In this document: piece after piece, positions 1 through 7,994 of the stretch
Position numbering within the stretch: position 1 is the stretch's first letter
Layout: the number at the start of each line of letters is the position of its first letter
From: Mycolicibacillus parakoreensis
GTDB taxonomy: Bacteria; Actinomycetota; Actinomycetes; Mycobacteriales; Mycobacteriaceae
NCBI RefSeq assembly: GCF_022370835.2
Contig: NZ_CP092365.1
Location: forward strand, 496,001 to 560,000
Direction of reading: 5' to 3'
DNA length: 64,000 nt
The notes under the pieces: model-generated
Databases searched by the model: none
What the model was told of the DNA's origin: nothing
Seen by the model: only the letters and a program-made list of their open reading frames with translations
Translations under genes and position numbers: made by a program

Positions 1-427
1 AGTCGTCACCGGAGCGCACCGCGCGTACCGGGCCCTCGCCCATCTCGCCGGCGAGTGCGGCCGTCAGCACGGTGGTGCCCTCCACCGCCGGGGCAGCCCA
101 ATTCTGGTGCAACGACTCTGATCCGAAGCGGGCCAGGGCCCCAGCGCCGAGGACCACCGACTCCAGGTAGGGCACCGCGGCGAGTTGACGGCCCAGTGCG
201 ATGAGCACCGCGTTCTGTTCGAGTACGCCGAGCCCGCCGCCGCCCACCGATTCCGGCGCGGCCGCCGAGAGGATGTCGGCGTCGATGAGCTTGCGCCACA
301 GCTCGCGGTCGAACCGCTGCTCGAGGCGATCGAGGGTGCGCTGGTGCTCGGGAGTGCAGACGCTGTCGACGATCGTGGTGACCAGTCCGGAGAGGTCCTG
401 CGCGGCTTCGGTGGTGGAGAAGTCCAT
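1..427 (-). CDS. fadE27: Acyl-CoA dehydrogenase FadE27 (ChsE5-like), 3' part outside window
   Basis: The N-terminal 142 codons are visible and the rest lies beyond the left edge. The protein starts MDFSTTEAAQDLSGLV and continues with the N-terminal helical domain of an acyl-CoA dehydrogenase, including GVLEQNAVLIALGRQLAAVP. In M. tuberculosis FadE26 and FadE27 (ChsE4-ChsE5) form a heterotetramer that dehydrogenates the CoA thioester of the sterol side chain during beta-oxidation. The start ATG lies 28 nt after the fadE26 stop, so the two are cotranscribed. Identity rests on the sequence and on the order fadE27-fadE26-ferredoxin-hsd4A-mce4. The catalytic half cannot be checked here. Confidence 0.88.
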   Translation of the reverse strand, partial: MDFSTTEAAQDLSGLVTTIVDSVCTPEHQRTLDRLEQRFDRELWRKLIDADILSAAAPESVGGGGLGVLEQNAVLIALGRQLAAVPYLESVVLGAGALARFGSESLHQNWAAPAVEGTTVLTAALAGEMGEGPVRAVRSGDD

Positions 428-455
428 GGTGATCGGGTCCTTACGACGTGACGGG

Positions 456-1634
456 TCAGCGGCTGCGGGGCAGCCCGAGGGCCACCATCGAGATGATGTC
501 GCGTTGCACCTCGTTGGTGCCTCCGCCGAAGGTCAGAATCAGTGCCGCACGGTGCATGCGCTCCACCCGGCCGCGCAGCAGCGCGCCGGCGGAATCCTGC
601 CGCAGGGTCGCGGCGGTGCCGAGCACCTCCATCAGCAGCCGGTAGGCCTCGGTGGCCAGCTCGGTGCCGTAGACCTTCGCCGCGGACGCGTCGGCGGGGG
701 AGGGCGCAGCGCCCTCGGCGGAGGCGAGCTCCCAGTTGTAGAGCTTGAGGACCTCGGCCTTGGCGTGCACCCTCGCCAAGTTCAGCTGCACCCACTGGGA
801 ATCGATGAGCCGATTGCCGTGCACGTCCTTGGTGCTCTGCGCCCACTCGCGGACCTCCTGCAGGGCCAGGAAGATCGGCTGCGCCGACACCAGGGCGACG
901 CGTTCGTGGTTGAGCTGGTTGGTGACCAGCTTCCAGCCGGCGTTCTCCTCGCCGACCAAATTGGTCACCGGCACCCGCACGTCGGAGTAGTAGGTGGCGC
1001 TGGTGTCGGGGCCGGCCATGGTGTGCACCGGGGTCCAGGAGAAGCCCTCGGCGGTGGTCGGCACGATCAGCATCGAGATCCCGCGGTGCTTCTTGGCCTC
1101 GGTGTTGGTGCGCGCCGCCAGCCACACGTAGTCGGCGTAGGCGATCAACGACGTCCACATCTTCTGGCCGTTGATGACGTAGTCGTCGCCGTCGCGCACG
1201 GCGGTGGTGCGCAGCGCCGCCAGATCGGTGCCGGCCTCCGGTTCGGAGTAGCCGATCGCGAAATGCAGATCCCCGGCGGCGATGCGGGGCAGGAAGAACT
1301 TCTTCTGCTCCTCGGTGCCGAACGCCATGATCGTCGGCGCGACACTGTTGATGGTCAAAAACGGCACCGGGGCACCGGCGATCGCGGCCTCGTCGGTGAA
1401 GATCAACTGGTCCATCGGGGGGCGCGCCTGCCCGCCGTACTCGGTGGGCCAGCCCAAGGCGAGCCACCCGTCGGCGCCCATCTGCGCGACGGTCTCCCGG
1501 TAGACGTTGCCGGTGCCGTACTCGCCCTGTGTGCTGCTGAGGGCCTCGCGGCGCTCCGGCGTCATCAGGGTCGTGAAATACGACCGCAGCTCGCGGCGCA
1601 GGTCCTCCTGCTCGGGTGTGTAGCTAATACGCAT
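456..1634 (-). CDS. fadE26: Acyl-CoA dehydrogenase FadE26 (ChsE4-like)
   Basis: This 392-residue flavoprotein is the partner of FadE27 in oxidising 3-oxo-sterol side-chain acyl-CoA. It starts MRISYTPEQEDLRRELRSYF. It carries the ACAD FAD and substrate motifs FAIGYSEPEAGTDLAALRT (about residues 123-141) and the C-terminal GGTNEVQRDIISMVALGLPRS. A longer reading frame extends to 1778, but a GAGGAGGT ribosome site sits just before the ATG at 1634 and the family begins here. It is divergent from the ferredoxin gene, and a KstR-type operator lies between them. Length is close to the roughly 400 residues of the M. tuberculosis protein. Confidence 0.93.
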   Translation of the reverse strand: MRISYTPEQEDLRRELRSYFTTLMTPERREALSSTQGEYGTGNVYRETVAQMGADGWLALGWPTEYGGQARPPMDQLIFTDEAAIAGAPVPFLTINSVAPTIMAFGTEEQKKFFLPRIAAGDLHFAIGYSEPEAGTDLAALRTTAVRDGDDYVINGQKMWTSLIAYADYVWLAARTNTEAKKHRGISMLIVPTTAEGFSWTPVHTMAGPDTSATYYSDVRVPVTNLVGEENAGWKLVTNQLNHERVALVSAQPIFLALQEVREWAQSTKDVHGNRLIDSQWVQLNLARVHAKAEVLKLYNWELASAEGAAPSPADASAAKVYGTELATEAYRLLMEVLGTAATLRQDSAGALLRGRVERMHRAALILTFGGGTNEVQRDIISMVALGLPRSR

Positions 1635-1723
1635 GGGCGCAGTGACCTCCTCGCGACCACCAGGTCTCAAATCAGCATCGTGCCACAGGACGCCCGGTGA
1701 CGGCCCCCGCACTCGCCATTCCT

Positions 1724-1737
1724 TGTAACACGTTCTA
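1724..1737. promoter_or_regulatory. KstR operator between fadE26 and the ferredoxin gene
   Basis: TGTAACACGTTCTA fits the published KstR consensus TnnAACnnGTTnnA at every defined position. KstR is the TetR-family repressor of cholesterol catabolism and releases DNA on binding 3-oxo-cholestenoyl-CoA-type ligands. The site lies in the divergent gap. A possible -10, TAGTCT (1736-1741), overlaps its right end in the ferredoxin direction, so one bound dimer could control both promoters. Confidence 0.85.
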
Positions 1738-1813
1738 GTCTGAGGGTCCAAGCCGTATTCTGAGGGTGCAGCCCACAAGCCCCGGGCGGCTCGGCCCGTA
1801 CAAGGAGGTAGTC

Positions 1814-2005
1814 ATGCGAGTGGAGGTCGACCTCGACCGCTGTGAGGGCAACGCCATCTGCGTTGGCATTGACCCCGACCTGTTTGAGCTCAACGACGAC
1901 GAGCAGTGCCACGTCAAAATCGCCCCCGTCCCCGCGGACAAGGAAGCTCACGCCCAGCAGGCGATCGACGAGTGTCCCCGTGCCGCGCTGATCCGCAGAG
2001 ACTAG
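1814..2005 (+). CDS. fdxD: Ferredoxin of the cholesterol locus (FdxD type, 3Fe-4S)
   Basis: A 63-residue small acidic ferredoxin, an electron carrier probably serving oxygenases or reductases of sterol catabolism. Cysteines C10, C16 and C54 (followed by Pro55) give the C-x5-C...C-P pattern of single-cluster ferredoxins that pair with bacterial P450s. An extra Cys at 32 is not part of that pattern. A strong AAGGAGGT ribosome site (1802-1809) fixes the ATG at 1814 rather than an upstream ATG at 1766. The next gene begins 13 nt after the stop. Its P450 partner is not established from the sequence. Confidence 0.87.
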   Translation: MRVEVDLDRCEGNAICVGIDPDLFELNDDEQCHVKIAPVPADKEAHAQQAIDECPRAALIRRD

Positions 2006-2018
2006 AGGTATTCACAAA

Positions 2019-2927
2019 TTGACTGACAGCAACAACGCGACCGATCTGTCCGGCAAGGTCGCGGTGGTGACCGGTGCCGCCGCCGGGTTGGGCCGTGCCG
2101 AGGCGATCGGGTTGGCCCGGGCCGGCGCCACCGTGGTGGTCAACGACATCGCCGGGGCGCTGGAGAACTCCGACGTCCTCGACGAGATCACCGCCGCCGG
2201 CGCCAAGGGTGTGGCGGTCGCCGGGGACATCAGCGCCCGGGCCACCGCCGATGAGCTGGTGAGCACCGCCGACGGGCTCGGCGGGCTGGCCATCGTGGTC
2301 AACAACGCCGGGATCACCCGCGACAAGATGCTGTTCAACATGTCCGACGAGGACTTCGACGCGGTGATCGCGGTGCACCTGCGCGGACATTTCCTGCTCA
2401 CCCGCAACGCGGCCGCCTACTGGCGGGACAAGGCCAAGCAGGGCGACGGGACCGTCTACGGGCGCCTGGTCAACACCTCGTCGGAGGCGGGGCTGGTCGG
2501 CCCGGTCGGGCAGGCCAACTACGGCGCGGCCAAAGCCGGCATCACCGCGTTGACGCTGTCGGCGGCCCGGGCCCTGGAACGCTACGGGGTGCGGGCCAAC
2601 GCGATCTGCCCGCGGGCGCGCACCGCGATGACCGCCGACGTGTTCGGTGCGGCGCCCGCCGACGGTGAGGTCGACCCGCTCGCCCCGGAGCATGTGGTGA
2701 CCCTGGTGCGGTTCTTGTCGTCCCCGGCCGCCGAGGCGGTCAACGGGCAGGTGTTCATCGTCTACGGCCCCGAGGTCACCTTGCTGGCGGCGCCGAGCAT
2801 CGAACGCCGCTTCACCGCCGACGGTGCGGCCTGGGAGCCGACCTCGCTGGGGGCGACGCTGCACGACTACTTCGCCGACCGGGACCCGGCGGTGAACTTC
2901 GCAGCGACCGCCGTGATGGGCTCCTGA
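2019..2927 (+). CDS. hsd4A: Hsd4A/ChsB1-type short-chain dehydrogenase
   Basis: A 302-residue NAD(P)-dependent short-chain dehydrogenase matching Rv3502c, a 3-hydroxyacyl-CoA or 17-beta-hydroxysteroid dehydrogenase of sterol side-chain removal. Visible motifs are the cofactor loop TGAAAGLG (about 18-25), NNAG, the catalytic YGAAK (preceded by the SDR serine in NTSSEAG) and a C-terminal extension of about 50 residues typical of this subgroup. The start is a TTG with a weak AGAGG site upstream. It closes the ferredoxin-hsd4A unit, and a second KstR box separates it from yrbE4A. Confidence 0.88.
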   Translation: MTDSNNATDLSGKVAVVTGAAAGLGRAEAIGLARAGATVVVNDIAGALENSDVLDEITAAGAKGVAVAGDISARATADELVSTADGLGGLAIVVNNAGITRDKMLFNMSDEDFDAVIAVHLRGHFLLTRNAAAYWRDKAKQGDGTVYGRLVNTSSEAGLVGPVGQANYGAAKAGITALTLSAARALERYGVRANAICPRARTAMTADVFGAAPADGEVDPLAPEHVVTLVRFLSSPAAEAVNGQVFIVYGPEVTLLAAPSIERRFTADGAAWEPTSLGATLHDYFADRDPAVNFAATAVMGS

Positions 2928-2972
2928 CCCGGATTTCGGCGGCGTTTCCCGCGAAAAACCGCCTTTGACTAC

Positions 2973-2994
2973 GAGAACACGTTCTAGTTAATAT
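2973..2994 (+). promoter_or_regulatory. KstR operator and -10 of the mce4 operon
   Basis: GAGAACACGTTCTA (2973-2986) matches the KstR consensus except at the outermost first base, with perfect AGAAC/GTTCT arms. A near-consensus -10 hexamer TAATAT (2989-2994) follows two bases later, placing transcription start near 3001. A repressor bound here would block RNA polymerase directly. The arrangement predicts derepression of sterol import by sterol-derived ligand. Confidence 0.82.
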
Positions 2995-3075
2995 GATCCG
3001 GCTCACGCAGCCCGTACCTGTCCGTACAGTGCATTCCAATCGTCTCTGAGCCCTGCCGCGAGAAGGGAACCGAAG

Positions 3076-3840
3076 TTGATCCAACAGCTTGCGGTTCCGG
3101 TGCGGGCTGTTGGCGGCTTCTTCGAGATGTCGATGGAGACGTTTCGGGGCATGCTGCGCCGGCCGTTCCAGTTGCGCGAGTTTTTGGACCAGACCTGGAT
3201 GATCGCCCGGGTGTCGCTGCTCCCGACGCTGTTGGTCGCGATCCCGTTCACCGTGCTGGTGGCGTTCACGCTCAACATTTTGCTGCGCGAGATCGGCGCC
3301 GCCGACCTCTCCGGGGCCGGCACCGCGTTCGGCACCATCACCCAGCTCGGGCCGGTGGTCACTGTGCTGGTCGTCGCCGGCGCCGGGGCCACCGCGATCT
3401 GCGCGGACCTGGGGGCGCGCACCATCCGCGAGGAGATCGACGCGATGCGGGTGCTGGGCATCAACCCCGTCGACCGGCTGGTGGTGCCGCGGGTGCTGGC
3501 GTCGACGTTCGTCGCGCTGCTGCTCAACGGGCTGGTCTGCGCGATCGGGCTCTCCGGCGGCTACGTGTTCTCGGTGTTTCTGCAGGGCGTCAACCCCGGC
3601 GCGTTCATCAACGGGCTGACCGTGCTGACCGGCCTGCCCGAGCTGCTGCTCGCCGAACTCAAGGCGCTGCTGTTCGGGGTGGTCGCCGGGCTGGTGGGCT
3701 GCTACCGCGGGCTGACGGTCAAGGGTGGGCCGAAGGGGGTCGGCAACGCGGTCAACGAGACCGTCGTCTACGCGTTCATCTGTCTGTTCGTGATCAACGT
3801 GATCATGACCGCCATCGGCGTGCGGGTGCTGAGCGGATGA
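3076..3840 (+). CDS. yrbE4A: MlaE-family permease YrbE4A of the Mce4 importer
   Basis: A 254-residue integral membrane protein. With YrbE4B it forms the permease of the Mce4 ABC-type sterol importer, energised by the MceG ATPase encoded elsewhere. Hydrophobic segments alternate through the protein. The family signature EEIDAMRVLGINPVDRLVVPR-like coupling helix lies near residues 118-138. The start is TTG at 3076 with AGAAGGGA upstream. The stop precedes the yrbE4B start by 7 nt. It heads a ten-gene colinear operon of normal mce layout. Confidence 0.95.
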   Translation: MIQQLAVPVRAVGGFFEMSMETFRGMLRRPFQLREFLDQTWMIARVSLLPTLLVAIPFTVLVAFTLNILLREIGAADLSGAGTAFGTITQLGPVVTVLVVAGAGATAICADLGARTIREEIDAMRVLGINPVDRLVVPRVLASTFVALLLNGLVCAIGLSGGYVFSVFLQGVNPGAFINGLTVLTGLPELLLAELKALLFGVVAGLVGCYRGLTVKGGPKGVGNAVNETVVYAFICLFVINVIMTAIGVRVLSG

Positions 3841-3847
3841 GGCGCCG

Positions 3848-4690
3848 ATGAGCTACGACGCGACCCTGCGCTTCCGCCGGCTGGTCGCCGGCGTGCCCCG
3901 TTTCGCCGACGGCTTCGGCGAACAGGCGCTGTTCTACGGCCAGTCGATGCGCTACATCCCCAACGCGCTGACCCGGTATCGCCGCGAAACCGTCCGGCTG
4001 ATCGCCGAGATGACGATGGGCACCGGCGCGCTGGTACTCATCGGCGGCACCGTCGGCGTCGCCACCTTCTTGACCCTGGCCTCCGGCGGGGTGGTCGCCG
4101 TGCAGGGGTTCTCCTCGCTCGGCGACATCGGGATCGAGGCGCTGACCGGGTTCCTCTCGGCGTTCCTCAACGTGCGCATCATCGCCCCGGTGGTCGCCGG
4201 GATCGCGTTGGCCGCCACCATCGGCGCGGGCGCGACCGCCCAGCTGGGTGCGATGCGGGTCGCCGAGGAGATCGACGCGGTCGAGGTGATGGCGGTGCAC
4301 TCGGTGTCGTATCTGGTGTCGACCCGGCTGATCGCCGGGCTGATCGCGATCATCCCGCTGTATTCGCTGGCGGTGCTGGCGGCGTTCTTCGCCGCCCGCT
4401 TCACCACCGTCTACATCAACGGGCAGTCACCGGGTCTCTACGACCACTACTTCGACACCTTCTTGAATCCGGTCGACCTGCTGTGGTCGTTTCTGCAGGC
4501 GATCGTGATGTCGGTGGCGGTGATGCTGGTGCACACCTACCACGGGTACAACTCCTCCGGCGGACCGGTCGGTGTCGGCATCGCCGTCGGTCAGGCGGTG
4601 CGCACCTCGCTGGTCGTCGTCGTCGTGATCACCTTGCTCATCTCACTCGCCGTCTACGGCGGGTCCGGCAACTTCAACCTCTCGGGATAG
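3848..4690 (+). CDS. yrbE4B: MlaE-family permease YrbE4B of the Mce4 importer
   Basis: The second permease subunit (280 residues) of the Mce4 system. It has long hydrophobic helices and the family motif AEEIDAVEVMAVHSVSYLVS (about residues 138-157), the predicted contact to the shared ATPase. It is co-translated with yrbE4A (7-nt gap) and mce4A (9-nt gap, with a GAGGGGG ribosome site). A second in-frame start was not needed because ATG at 3848 fits the family N-terminus MSYDATLRFRRLV. Confidence is high from sequence and position. Confidence 0.95.
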   Translation: MSYDATLRFRRLVAGVPRFADGFGEQALFYGQSMRYIPNALTRYRRETVRLIAEMTMGTGALVLIGGTVGVATFLTLASGGVVAVQGFSSLGDIGIEALTGFLSAFLNVRIIAPVVAGIALAATIGAGATAQLGAMRVAEEIDAVEVMAVHSVSYLVSTRLIAGLIAIIPLYSLAVLAAFFAARFTTVYINGQSPGLYDHYFDTFLNPVDLLWSFLQAIVMSVAVMLVHTYHGYNSSGGPVGVGIAVGQAVRTSLVVVVVITLLISLAVYGGSGNFNLSG

Positions 4691-4699
4691 CGAGGGGGC

Positions 4700-5899
4700 A
4701 TGGCAGACACCGAAGCGAACCGCACGCACGTCAGGATTGCCGCGGCGATCCTGGCGTCGATTCTGCTGGCGGCGGCCGTGTTCACCTATCTGGCCTACAC
4801 CGCGGCGTTCAGCCCGACCGACACGATCACGGTGACCTCCGAGCGCGCGGGTCTGGTGATGGATCGCGACGCCAAGGTCAAATACCGCGGGGTGCAGGTC
4901 GGCAAGGTCGCCGCGATCGAGTTCCTCGGCGACCAGGCGCGGCTGACGCTGGCGATGCAGCGCGGTCAGTTGCACCACATCCCGTCGAACGCCACCGTGC
5001 GGATCGCCAGCAACACGATCTTCGGCGCCAAGTCGGTGGAGTTCCTGCGCCCGGAGACCCCCGCGGAGCCGCTGCGGCCCGGCACCGTCATCCAGGCCTC
5101 GTCGGTGCAGGTCGAGGCCAACACGCTGTTCCAGACACTGACCGACGTGCTGGACAAGGTCGATCCGGTGCACCTCAACGCCACCATGACCGCGGTCGGC
5201 GAGGGGCTGCGCGGCCACGGCGACGACCTCGGGGCCACACTGACCGGACTCAACGACTATCTGGCGCAGCTGAACCCGAAGCTGCCGGCCGTGCACTCGC
5301 TGTTCGCCAAGACCGCCACCGTCGGCGGCATCTACGCCGACGCCGGCGACGACCTGGTCACGATCGTGTCCAACGCGCCGGCGCTCAGCGACACCATCGT
5401 CGACCAGCAGGACAACCTCAACGCCGCGCTGCTGGCCGCCACCGGGCTGGCCAACAACGCCCACGAGACCCTGGAGCCGGCCGCCGACGACTACATCGCC
5501 GCCATCCAGCGCATGCGCGCCCCGTCGCGGGTGCTCGGCGAGTACTCCCCGGAGTACGGCTGCCTGTTGGAGGCGATGGTGACCGCCAAGCAGAACTTCG
5601 GACCGATCATCGGCGGCACCAAGCCGGGGCTGTTCGTGTCGTCGAGCTTCGTGCCCGGCGTGCCGGCCTACACCTACCCGGAGAGCCTGCCGATGGTCAA
5701 CGCCTCCGGCGGACCGAACTGCCGGGGGCTGCCGCACTTCCCGAACAAACAGACCGGCGGCAGCTGGTACCGGGCGCCGTTCTTGGTCACCGACAACGCC
5801 TACGTGCCCTTCGAGCCGAACACCGAGCTGCAGTTCGACGCCCCGTCGACCGCGCAGTTCCTGTTCAACGGCGCCTTCGCGGAACGGGACGAGTACTAG
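4700..5899 (+). CDS. mce4A: Mce4A sterol-import substrate-binding subunit
   Basis: A 399-residue Mce protein with one N-terminal membrane anchor (about residues 13-36) and an MCE/MlaD beta-barrel domain (about 39-118, with YRGVQVGKVAAI). A helical Mce domain follows, ending in the conserved YGCLLEAM-type cysteine segment and a C-terminal region. Six such subunits (A-F) are thought to build the periplasmic conduit that carries cholesterol across the cell envelope. Its stop is directly followed by the ATG of mce4B with no spacer. Confidence 0.95.
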   Translation: MADTEANRTHVRIAAAILASILLAAAVFTYLAYTAAFSPTDTITVTSERAGLVMDRDAKVKYRGVQVGKVAAIEFLGDQARLTLAMQRGQLHHIPSNATVRIASNTIFGAKSVEFLRPETPAEPLRPGTVIQASSVQVEANTLFQTLTDVLDKVDPVHLNATMTAVGEGLRGHGDDLGATLTGLNDYLAQLNPKLPAVHSLFAKTATVGGIYADAGDDLVTIVSNAPALSDTIVDQQDNLNAALLAATGLANNAHETLEPAADDYIAAIQRMRAPSRVLGEYSPEYGCLLEAMVTAKQNFGPIIGGTKPGLFVSSSFVPGVPAYTYPESLPMVNASGGPNCRGLPHFPNKQTGGSWYRAPFLVTDNAYVPFEPNTELQFDAPSTAQFLFNGAFAERDEY

Positions 5900-6937
5900 A
5901 TGCACACCGACAAGACGATGATCAAGGTCACGGTGTTCACCGTGACCATGCTGCTGGTGGCCGGTGCGCTGGTGGTGATCTTCGGGGAGTTCCGGTTCGC
6001 GGCCGGCCACACCTACCACGCCACGTTCGCCACCGCCTCCCGGCTCAAGTCCGGCCAGGACGTGCGGATCGCCGGGGTGCCGGTGGGCAGCGTCAAATCG
6101 GTGAAACTGCAGCCGGACAACACCGTCGACGTCGCCTTCGACGTCAACAAGCGCTACCAGCTCTACACCTCCTCGCAGGCGCTGATCCGCTACGAGAACC
6201 TGGTCGGGGACCGCTACTTGGAGATCACCTCCGGACCCGGGGAACTGGCGAAGCTCGCGCCGGGAGGCACGCTGCCACAAGACAACACGCAACCGGCGCT
6301 CGACCTCGACGCGTTGCTGGGCGGGCTCAAACCGGTGCTCAAGGGTCTCGACGGCAGCAAGGTCAACGAGATCAGCGGCGCGATCATCGAACTGCTGCAG
6401 GGCAACGACGGGGCGCTGTCGCAGATGCTGGCCTCCACCAGCGCGTTCAGCCGCTCCCTGGCGGCCCGCGACGAGCTCATCGGCGACGTCGTCACCAACC
6501 TCAACACCGTGCTGGGCACCGTCGACGCCAAGAGCGAGGAGTTCGACGCCAGCGTCGACCGCCTCCAGCAGCTGATCACCAGCCTGGCCGAGGGACGCGA
6601 CCCGATCGCCGGGGCGATTGCGCCGTTGGCCTCCGCGGAGAACGACCTGACCGACATGCTGGTCGAGGGCCGCCGGCCGGTGCAGGGGGTGCTGGAGAAC
6701 GTCCGGCCGCTGGCCACCGAGCTCGATGACCGCAAGGACGAGGTCAACGACGTGGTCGAGAACCTCGCCGAGAACTACATGCGGCTCAACGCGCTCGGCG
6801 CCTACGGGTCGTTCTTCAACATCTACTACTGTTCGATCCGGCTGAAGTTCAACGGCCCGGCGGCCAGCGACATCCTGATCCCGTTCGGCGGCCCCGCCGA
6901 CCCGTCCAAGGGGAGGTGCTCTCCTGTCAAGGATTAA
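5900..6937 (+). CDS. mce4B: Mce4B subunit
   Basis: A 345-residue Mce-family protein with a membrane anchor at about residues 10-30 (VTVFTVTMLLVAGALVVIF). Its MCE domain (about 36-115) contains RLKSGQDVRIAGVPVGSVKS, and a long helical region ends in FFNIYYCSIRLKFNGPAASD. It is part of the Mce4 hexameric conduit. Start and stop abut mce4A and lie 13 nt from mce4C, consistent with stoichiometric translation. No truncation or frameshift was seen. Confidence 0.95.
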   Translation: MHTDKTMIKVTVFTVTMLLVAGALVVIFGEFRFAAGHTYHATFATASRLKSGQDVRIAGVPVGSVKSVKLQPDNTVDVAFDVNKRYQLYTSSQALIRYENLVGDRYLEITSGPGELAKLAPGGTLPQDNTQPALDLDALLGGLKPVLKGLDGSKVNEISGAIIELLQGNDGALSQMLASTSAFSRSLAARDELIGDVVTNLNTVLGTVDAKSEEFDASVDRLQQLITSLAEGRDPIAGAIAPLASAENDLTDMLVEGRRPVQGVLENVRPLATELDDRKDEVNDVVENLAENYMRLNALGAYGSFFNIYYCSIRLKFNGPAASDILIPFGGPADPSKGRCSPVKD

Positions 6938-6950
6938 GGGCACGACGCTG

Positions 6951-7994
6951 ATGGACCGCACGCTGCGCACCGGCATTTTCGGGGTGGCGCTGGTGACGGC
7001 CCTGGTGTTGGTGTCGTTCAGCTACACCGCGGTCCCGTTCTGGCCGCAGGGCAAGAACTACGTCGCGTATTTCACCGACGCCAGCGGCATCGCCCCGGGC
7101 AGCGACGTGCAGATCTCCGGGATCAAGGTCGGCAAGGTCGGCTCGGTGTCGCTGACCGGCGCCAACGCACGGGTCGACTTCACCGTCGACCGCAAACTGC
7201 GCATCGGCGACCAGTCGCTGGCCGCGATCAGAACCGAGACCGTGCTCGGCGAGAAGGCCCTGGCGATCACCCCCGCCGGCTCCGGCGCGGTCACGGTGAT
7301 CCCGGTGGGGCGCACCACCACCCCCTACACGCTGAACACCGCCCTGCAGGATCTCGGGGGCAACGCCGCGGCCCTGGACAAGCCGCAGCTGGAGAAGGCC
7401 CTGGGGGTGCTCACCGACTCGCTGCAGGAGGCCACCCCCCACCTGCGGGGCGCGCTGGACGGAATCGCGGCGCTCTCGCGCAGCCTCAACGCCCGCGACG
7501 CGGCCCTCGGTGAGCTGTTGACCCGCGCCCACTCGGTCACCGGGGTGCTGTCCGAGCGCGCCGACCAGGTCACCGCGCTGGTCAACGACGGCAACCAGCT
7601 GTTCGCCGCCCTCGACCGCCGCCGTCAGGCACTGAGCACCCTGATCGCCGGAATCGACGACGTGTCCACCCAGCTGTCCGGGTTCGTCACCGACAACCAG
7701 GCCGAGTTCGGGCCGGCGATGAGCACACTGAACCTGGTGCTGGACAACATGGTCGAACGCAAGGAGCACATCAGCGAGGCGTTGCGCCGGCTGCCCGGGT
7801 ACGCGACCGCGCTCGGTGAGGTGGTCGGATCCGGGCCGGGTTTCCAGATCAACCTCTACGGGCTGCCGCCGGCCACCATCTCCGAGGTGCTGCTCGACGC
7901 GTATTTCCAGCCCGGCAAGCTGCCCGACAGCCTCGCGGACTATCTGCGCGGGATGATCACCGAGCGCATCGTGGTGAGGCCGAGGTCGCCATGA
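6951..7994 (+). CDS. mce4C: Mce4C subunit
   Basis: A 347-residue Mce subunit with an N-terminal hydrophobic anchor (about 8-28), an MCE domain containing SGIAPGSDVQISGIKVGKVG, and the family pattern RTTTPYTLNTALQDLG. The C-terminus FQPGKLPDSLADYLRG is a recognisable MceC ending. The reading frame stays open upstream of ATG 6951 with LSRIKGTTL-like codons but no good start codon, so ATG is kept. The stop overlaps the mce4D start as ATGA at 7991-7994. Confidence 0.93.
   Translation: MDRTLRTGIFGVALVTALVLVSFSYTAVPFWPQGKNYVAYFTDASGIAPGSDVQISGIKVGKVGSVSLTGANARVDFTVDRKLRIGDQSLAAIRTETVLGEKALAITPAGSGAVTVIPVGRTTTPYTLNTALQDLGGNAAALDKPQLEKALGVLTDSLQEATPHLRGALDGIAALSRSLNARDAALGELLTRAHSVTGVLSERADQVTALVNDGNQLFAALDRRRQALSTLIAGIDDVSTQLSGFVTDNQAEFGPAMSTLNLVLDNMVERKEHISEALRRLPGYATALGEVVGSGPGFQINLYGLPPATISEVLLDAYFQPGKLPDSLADYLRGMITERIVVRPRSP

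Noticed and set aside
4643..6976. A 777-codon open frame on the minus strand across mce4A and mce4B
   Set aside because: It is antisense to clear Mce genes and is rich in Val, Gly, Arg and His in the way of high-GC shadow frames; no domain is recognisable.
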